Of a stretch of 64,000 nt of DNA, positions 53,535 to 61,100 are shown piece by piece (position 1 is the first letter of the stretch; every line of letters starts with the position of its first letter). This stretch comes from Myxococcales bacterium. Lineage in GTDB: Bacteria; Myxococcota_A; Polyangia; Polyangiales; Polyangiaceae. Location of the stretch: the NCBI GenBank assembly GCA_005777185.1, contig SXNL01000328.1, positions 1-64,000 of the forward strand, given 5' to 3'. The position numbers and the translations under genes are program-made. Under the pieces are notes generated by a model, which saw nothing but the letters and a program-made list of their open reading frames with translations, searched no databases and was not told where the DNA came from.

Positions 53535-54284
53535 ATGCGCTCTTCTCACCTCGTCGTCTCCGCGTTCCTCGCCATCGCCGTCGTCACCGGATGCGGCGGC
53601 TCCAGGCAGGGGGCCAACGCGCCCACCACCTCGTCCGCGAAGGTCGAGCTGTCGGCCATGGAGGAGCTGAAGGCGATCCCGAAGGACCTCGACGCGGAGG
53701 CCGCAGCGCTCACGAAGCCCATCGACGACGTGCAGAGTGTCCTCGATCAGCTCGCGAACCTCCCGAAGAAGCACGGCATCACCGCGGGCGACATGAGCGC
53801 CATGGCGAAGGCCACCTTCGAGAAGGGCACCGTGGAGGTGAAGCTCGACGCGAAGGCGAGCGCCGAAGCGAAGGCCGAGGTCGAGGCCGCCCTGAACCGC
53901 CTCAAGGACACCGTCGTCGCCCTGAAGGCCACGCCTGACAGGGTCGCGAGCCTCACCACCAAGATCGCGTCCGCCACCGCGAAGGCGCCGGTCCTTGCCA
54001 CGAAGATCACGAGCTCCGCGACCATCACCGCCTCGAACCCGATGGCGAGCGCCGACGCGAAGGCCCACGCGAAGGCTGATCTCGAGGGCGTCAAGCAGGC
54101 CCAGGCCGACGTCCAGAAGTCGATCGGTGACACGCAGGCCAAGGTCACCGGCATCCCCGCCCTCGCGACGACGGCCCTCGCCAAGCTGAGCGCCTCGTTC
54201 GTGGGAGGCGCGAGCGGCGGTGGGAAGTCGGCGGTCAAGGGGCCCGCGCCCAAGACAGGCCCGGGCACGCGTTCGCGGCCCTGA
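53535..54284 (+). CDS. Lipoprotein with long coiled-coil/helical body (249 aa)
   Basis: The signal ends in the lipobox VVTGC (Cys20). The mature part is Ala/Lys/Asp-rich and almost all helical, with heptad-like stretches (AEAAALTKPIDDVQSVLDQLANL, ASAEAKAEVEAALNRLKDTVVALK, AHAKADLEGVKQAQADVQKSIGDTQAKV), and ends in a Gly/Lys/Pro-rich tail. It could be a periplasmic spacer or adaptor; no specific family was recognised. It is preceded by AAAGGA and a candidate promoter at 53466-53471. Confidence 0.75.
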   Translation: MRSSHLVVSAFLAIAVVTGCGGSRQGANAPTTSSAKVELSAMEELKAIPKDLDAEAAALTKPIDDVQSVLDQLANLPKKHGITAGDMSAMAKATFEKGTVEVKLDAKASAEAKAEVEAALNRLKDTVVALKATPDRVASLTTKIASATAKAPVLATKITSSATITASNPMASADAKAHAKADLEGVKQAQADVQKSIGDTQAKVTGIPALATTALAKLSASFVGGASGGGKSAVKGPAPKTGPGTRSRP

Positions 54285-54309
54285 CGATCCGGGCCGTTCC
54301 TGCTAGCGT
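54281..54309 (+). promoter_or_regulatory. Promoter of the TPMT-type gene (CTGACG - 17 nt - TAGCGT)
   Basis: The -35-like CTGACG (54281-54286) and the -10-like TAGCGT (54304-54309) are 17 nt apart. The GTG start at 54318 follows 8 nt after the hexamer, with no Shine-Dalgarno sequence. Confidence 0.4.
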
Positions 54310-54317
54310 TCGCGGCG

Positions 54318-54953
54318 GTGGACCGCGACTTCTGGCGCGCGCGCTGGCGGGAGGGACGGATCGGCTTTGACGAGGGCCGACCGAACGACCTGCTCGTGGC
54401 GCACGCGCGGGAGCTCGGCGAGCGGTCGCGCGTCTTCGTCCCGCTGTGCGGGAAGACCGAGGACATGGCGTGGCTCGCCGGCCGGGGGCACCGGGTGGTG
54501 GGCGTCGAGTTCGAGCCGGCCGCCGTCCGCGCGTTCTTCGCGGCTCGCGGCCTCACGCCCGAGGTTGCGCGGCGCGGCAGGGTCGACGCGTACGCGGCGG
54601 GCCCGTTCGAGCTGCTCTCCGGAGATTTCTTCGACGTCACGGCGGCGCACCTCGCGGACGCGAGCGCAGTCTACGACCGGGCCTCGATCGTGGCGCTGCC
54701 CGGTGATGTCCGCGCTCGCTACGCCGCCCGGTTGCGCGAGCTCTTCGCGCCGGGCACGCCCGCGCTCACGATCACGCTCGAGTACGACGAGGCAGCGACG
54801 CAGGGGCCGCCGTTCAGCGTGGATGAAGCCGAGCTGCGGCGCGTGTACCCGGCCTCGGTGATCGACCTCCTCGCCGAGCGCCGGGTCGCCTCCGGTCGCT
54901 TCCACGCCGAGGGCATCGCGGCTCTCGAGAAGGCCTGGCGCGTCGTCTTGTGA
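54318..54953 (+). CDS. tpm: Thiopurine S-methyltransferase-type SAM-dependent methyltransferase (211 aa)
   Basis: The family layout is clear: an N-terminal FWRARWREGRIGFDEGRPNDLL, the SAM-binding segment VFVPLCGKTEDMAWLAGRGHRVVGVEFE, and GDFFDVTAAHLADASAVYDRASIVALP in place of the usual Asp-rich turn. TPMT-family enzymes in bacteria methylate thiols and also selenium or tellurium species; the natural substrate here is unknown. Length is typical (about 210 aa). The start is GTG. It is likely monocistronic. Confidence 0.9.
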   Translation: MDRDFWRARWREGRIGFDEGRPNDLLVAHARELGERSRVFVPLCGKTEDMAWLAGRGHRVVGVEFEPAAVRAFFAARGLTPEVARRGRVDAYAAGPFELLSGDFFDVTAAHLADASAVYDRASIVALPGDVRARYAARLRELFAPGTPALTITLEYDEAATQGPPFSVDEAELRRVYPASVIDLLAERRVASGRFHAEGIAALEKAWRVVL

Positions 54954-55081
54954 GCTCCACTGCGCGGACTCGATGCGCCGGGCACGCTGGTTGCTCTGCG
55001 TCCCCGCGGCTCGTGTGAGCCCAGCGGGGGCGGGCCGTCTCGCCCGCGACAAGACCGCTTCCCACACCCCCCGCGCTCCAG

Positions 55082-55087
55082 TACGCT
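55082..55087 (+). promoter_or_regulatory. Candidate -10 (TACGCT) for the giant repeat gene
   Basis: TACGCT ends 18 nt before the ATG at 55106. No Shine-Dalgarno sequence is evident in the short leader. Confidence 0.3.
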
Positions 55088-55105
55088 GGCACTCCCCCGC
55101 GGACC

Positions 55106-58100
55106 ATGCAGCCGAGCGCCGGTATCCCCAACTTCGACGATCCGCTCCAGAACGAGGAGGCGGTCCTCGACGCGATGCTCGTGGCCCTCGGAAAGGGCCA
55201 GCTCCCGCAGACGGCCTGGCAGGACCTCCACAACGCCGCAATCCGAGACGACCGGGTCGCGGAGCTCGACGCCGCGTACAACAAGTTCGCGGGCAGCCCC
55301 CGGGTGAAGGCGCTCCCAGCGCCGGCGATGGCCGAGTTCTTCTTCCGCGTCGCCCAGTTCCTCGGCAACGATCTGGGGGACGAGTTCGGGAGCCGCTCGT
55401 TCCTCGACAAGGCGATCGCCGCGTTCCCAGGGCACGTCGCGAGCTTCCGACGCCTGGAGGAGCTGCTGATCGAAGGACGCGAGGACGCGGAGCTTGCGGA
55501 GCTCTACCGGCTGGCCGCCCCGCACCGGCCCCGCCCCGAGCAGCAGGAGCTCCTCCGCCGCGCGGGGCGCGCGTTCGACAAGCTCGACACGTTCGACGAG
55601 AAGTCGATCGAGGTCTATACGCAGCTCCTCAAGCTCGACCCGGCCGACGAGGACGCGCGCGCACGGCTCGAGGCGCGATATGCCCGCACCAACCGACACC
55701 GGGACATCGCGAAGCTGCTCGAGGGAGCCCTCGCGCCACCTGCGCCCGCCTCCCCCCCACCACCCGACGAGGCCGTGCGGCTCCGCGCGCGGCTGCTCGA
55801 CCTCTACACCAACCTCCTCCACGAGCCGGAGCGCACGATCCCCCACATCGAGGCGCTCCTCATCCACGATCCCGCACGGGAGGACGCGCACCGTGTCGCG
55901 GAGAAGCTGCTCAGCCACAAGGTGCTCGCGGCACGGGCCGCCTCCGTGCTCGCCACCGCGTTCGAGCAGCTGGGCAACGCCAGCGAGGTCCACAAGCTCC
56001 TGCAGGTCGAGCTCGAGAACACGCGCGGGCCCAAGCGCAAGGACGTCTTCAAGCGGCTTGGGGACCTGCGCCTCGGCAAGCTCGGAGACACGGCGGGGGC
56101 ATACGAGGCATACGAGGGTGCGCTCGCTGTCGATCCCTCCGACGACGAGCTACGCGCGAGCTACTGCGGCCTCGCGATGACCCTGGGAACGGCGCTCGAG
56201 GCTGCGCGCACGCTGTCGCGCGTATCGAACCTGGTGAAGGAGACCTCCACGCGCGCGCGCATCGCGGCGGACATGGGGGAGCTGCAGCGCTTCGCGGGCG
56301 ACACCAAGCGCGCTCGCGCGACCTTCGTCAGCGTCCTCGGCTCCCCGAGCGGCGACCCGATCGCGATCCTGAAGAGCGCGCGAGCCCTCACCGGGTACTT
56401 CGCCCAGGAGAAGGATCTGAGGGGCCTCGCCGACGCGCTCGAGCGCATCGGCAACCTGTCCCCCGACGCAGAGGAGAAGCAGGACGCCAACGAACGGCTG
56501 GCCGTGCTCGCGAGCGGTCCCCTCGGCGACGACGCGAGGGCGATCGCCGCGTGGCGCAGGCTCGTGGACTCTCCTCTTCGCGCCCGGGCGCTGGACGCGC
56601 TCGGGCCGCTCTACGAGAAGAGCGGCGACGTGTCGTCCCTGTCGTGGGTGCTGGAGGAAAAGAGCAAGGACGAGCCGGATCCGGAGCGCGCACGGGCGCT
56701 GCTCTTCGACGCAGCGCGGACGAAGGCCCCGGAGGAGGCGGTCCGCGCGTGGGAACGGTTCGTCGAGCGGTTTGGCGAGGACCACGACGTCCTCGCCCAG
56801 CAGATCCCGCTGTTCGAGGCGCTCGGCCGGTGGGACGATCTCGCCCTCGCGCTCGAGGCCGACGCGCGGCTCGCGGCAGCCTCCAACGACGACGGCGCGC
56901 GCGCGGAGATCTTCGCCCGGCGTGGTGGCGTCCACCTCGCGAAGACGGGGGACGTCGAGAAGGGGATCGAGGCGTACGCCCAGGCTCTCATGGCGGATCC
57001 GTCCTGCGCGCCCGCCCGCGCAGCGCTCGAGAACCTCCTCGCGAGCGGAGCGCACCGGCTCGCGGCCGCGGAGGTGCTCGAGCCCATCTATCGCCTCGAT
57101 CGCTCGGCCGGTGGCGCCGAGTCGGGAGCAGCCGAGCGAGGCATCCTCGCGATCCTCGCCGTCCGGGCCGACCTCGGCGAGTCTCCAAGCGATCGGCTCA
57201 CGGCGCTCGACGAGGCCACGCGAATCGCCGAGGCCTCGTCGCCGGACCAGGCGGTGGTCCTGGCGGGCCGCGGACTCGCAGAGGCGCTGGCCAGCCACAC
57301 CGCCCTGGACCCCTGGCTCGCCGCGCTCGATCGGCTCGGCGGGCTCGGCGTGGACGCGACGAAACGCGCTGCGGTGCTCGAGGGTGCGCTCGGCGAACGA
57401 GCCATCGATTCGCGCGAACTCTGCGCGCTCGCCACGAGCTCCGCGGAGGCGCACGCGGCAGCGGGGAGCGTGGACGCGGCTCTCGGCGCCTTCCGACGCG
57501 CGTTGGCCTTCGATCCCTCGTCACGCCACGTGCTGGCGCGGATCGACGACCTCCTCCGCGAGCAAGGCAACGCCACCGAGCGCGTCGCGATGTTCCGGGC
57601 GGCCCTCGACACGGTTGGCGGCGACGTCGCGCGACGCCGCGAGCTGCTCCACACGATCGCCTCCCTCGAGCGGACCGATCTGGGCAACGTCGACGGCGCG
57701 GTCCTCGCCTACAAGGCCGCGCTGCTCCACGACCCCGACGATGGGAGCGCGTACGCCGCGCTGCTCGAGCTCTACGAGGAGACGCAGGCCTGGGAGAACC
57801 TCTGTGACCTCCTCGAGGCGCACCTCGCGCAGTGCGACGGCGACGAGCAGAAGGAGACGCGCGCGCGGCTCGCCGAGGCCGCCGCGGCGCACGGGCAGGT
57901 GGAACGCGCCGCGACGCAGGCGTTCGAGCTGCTCGCGGATCCGTCGCTCGCCGATGTCTGGCTCGACGTGGTGATCCGCGTCGCGCAGACCCTGCAGCAC
58001 GTGGCGCTCATGCGCGCCGCGATCGGGCGGCGGGTGGAGCGGCTCGAGGATCCGGCGCAGCGGGCTTCCTGGCTCACGCGCCTCGGCGATCTCCTCGAGG

Positions 58101-61100
58101 CGAGCGGCGCGACGGACGACGCCATCGAGCAGTTCAAGCTCGCTGCGGACGCGGCCGCGGCCATGGGGGATGACGCGACGGCGCGCGATCTCCACCAGCG
58201 CGTCATGGGCCTCCGGCCACGCGACGTGGAGAGCGCGCGGCTCCTCGTGGAGATCTACGGGCGTGTCGAGCTGCTCCAGTTGATACCGCCGCTCCTCACG
58301 CTGCTCGCCGAGGAGGCCTCGACGCCGCGCGAGAAAGTGACGCTCCTGATGGAGAAGTCCCGCATCCACAAGGGCATGGACGATCCCGGCCGGGCCACGC
58401 TGGCGATCGCCGCCGCGTTCGAGGCCGCGCCCGCCGACGCCGACGTCGTCGAGGCGTTCGAGGAGGCGGTGGAGGTCTCCCACGATCAGGACCTGTTCGC
58501 GCGCACCATCGACCGCACGACCGACGCGAGTGACGACCAGGCCCTGCGCGGAGATCTCCAGCTGCGGAAGGCGCGCGTGCTCGAGGGCTCCGCCCTGCAC
58601 ATCGGCGCCGCGGGGCGCACCTACCGGCACATCCTCGGGCTCGAAGAGCTCGACGACGCGAGGCGCCAGGCCGCCCTCCTTGCGTTCGAGGGCATGCTCG
58701 CGCGGCGGCCGGACCGCGTGGACGACGTGCGCTGGCTCTTCGCCTGGAAGTGCGACCGCGCGACCGACGCCGAGCGCGCGGCGATCCTCCTCGAGTGGGC
58801 CGAGATGGAGGAGCACACGCTGCAGGCCAAGGAGGAGGCGCTCGGGCTGTATCGCCGCGCCGTCACCTCGGACCCGTTCAACGAGGCCGCGCGGAGCGGC
58901 GTGGCGCGCGTCGCGCTCCAGACGGGCGACGTCGAGACGGCGGTGTACCACCTGGTCGCGCTCCGCGATCAGAGCCAGGGCGACGCGCGCGTTGCGCGGG
59001 ACGTCGAGATCGCCACCATCCTCCTCGATCGCCAGGGGAAGGCCGACCAGGCCCTGGATCGCGTGGCGGAGATCCTCGCGCACACGCCCACGCACCCCGC
59101 CGCTCTCGAGCTCGGTGAGCGGCTGCTCGCGATCCCGAGCGTCGGTACGCGCGCGCTGGTGGTCATGCAGCAGGCGCTCGAGCACACCGACGACGCGGGA
59201 AAGAAGATCCGCATCCTCTCCGACCTCGTCGCGCGCGACGTCGGCGCGCCGCCCGAGGTCCGCTGGGGCTGGTACCGCAGCCTCTGCGATCTGCTCGATG
59301 CGAACGACCTCCACGAAGACGCGTTCCAGAAGCGCGTGCAGGCCGCACGCGAGCTCCCCGGCCAGCTGGAGCTCTGGGACCGGCTCGAGGCGCAGGCGCG
59401 AGAGCGCGGGTCGCCGGAGGAGGTCGCCGCGGCGTACGAAGAGGCCCTCCGCCGGCTGACCGACAAGGGGCTCGCGCTCGAGCTCGGGCAGCGCGCGACG
59501 GGCTTCTACGAGGAGTGGTTCGAGGACGATCCGCGCGTCGTCTCCATCCTGGAGCGCGTGCTGGCGCTGGATCCCACGGACACGTGGGCGTTCGACCGGC
59601 TGAAGCTGCTGTACGATTCCAGCGAGCGCTGGGACGATCTGTTCATCCTCTACGACCGCGCGATCGAGGTGTCGGAGGGGATCGCGCGCCTGGACTTGCT
59701 GGAAGAGGTCGCCCAGATCGCGAAGGATTTTGCGAACCACTCCGAGCGCGCGATCGACTACCTCGAGCAGCTCCTCGCCCTCAGGCCTGGAAACGCGCGG
59801 CTCTCTGGCGCGCTGGAACGCCTGTACGAGAAACATGGACGCCACCGCGAGCTCGTCTCGCTCCTCACGCTGAACCTGCCCCAGCTCAAGGGCAGGGAGG
59901 CCCAGGAGAGCCGCGCCAAGATCGCGGGGCTATGGCTCGACGAGCTGGCCGACGCCGCCGCGGCGCTCCTGGTCGTCGAGGACCTCATCAACCACCAGCC
60001 CGACGCCGCCTCCGTCGGTGTCGACCTCTGCGCCCTCCTCGAGAAGGTGCTGGAGATCGCCGCGCCCAACGCGGAGGTCCGCGAGTCGACGGCCCCCGGC
60101 CCCATCGGCGGGAGCCGCGACTCGTCCAGCGGCATCTCGACCAAGCGCCAGCTCGTCCGTCAGCGCGCCGCGGTGCTGCTCAAGGAGCGCTACTCGGAGC
60201 CCGGGCGTGAGGCCGACCTCGTTCGCGTGCTCGAGGTGGAGATCGAAGGGGTGAAGAGCGTCAAGGAGCGCATCCGCCGCCACCAGCAGATCGCCTCGCT
60301 GTACGAGGGCCTCGGCCGTCAGGTGGAGGCGCTCGAGCACGTGGTGGCGCTCGTCCTCCTGGAGCCCGAGGTCGCGGGACACCGCGAGAAGCTGTACCAG
60401 CAGTCGGAGGCCGCGCAACGCTTCGACCGGTTCGTCGACGTGCTCATCACCGCCGCCGACGACTGCAACGACGAGGCCCTGAAGGTCGAGCTGATGCTCA
60501 CGGCGGGCCGGGCATGCGCCGAGCGCCTCGGGGATGCGTCGCGGGCGATCGACCTCCTGTTCCGCGTGCTCCAGATCGCGCCGCTCGCGGACGAGCACCT
60601 CCTGGCGACCTCGCGTCTCCTGGAGCCCTTGCTGGAGCAGGAAGGCCGCCACAGCGAGCGCCTCGACGTACTCGAGCGTCTCTCGATCCTGGAGGGCGGG
60701 CCGGAGACGCGGCTCGACGTGCTCGGTCGCGCGGCGCGCCTCGCCGTGATGCTCGGGGAGTACGAGCGCGCCATCTGGGCGTGGGAGGGCCGCCTCGAGT
60801 CGTACCCCCATGACCAGGAGGCGCAGGACGGGCTCGTCCAGCTCTTCGAGCGCACCGAGAAGTGGCCGAAGCTCGTCAAGATCCTGAACCGGCGCGCCGA
60901 GACGCCCGCCGAGCGGACGGACGTCGAACGCCGCGAGGACCGCGTGGCCGTGGCGCGGATCCTCTCGGACCGCCTCGGCTCGGTCCGGGAGGCGATCGAC
61001 GCATGGCAGCGGATCGAGGACACCTTCGGCGAGGCCGAGGACTCCACGCATGCGCTCGCCGACCTGTACCGGAAGTCGGGCTCCTACAGCGATCTGGCGC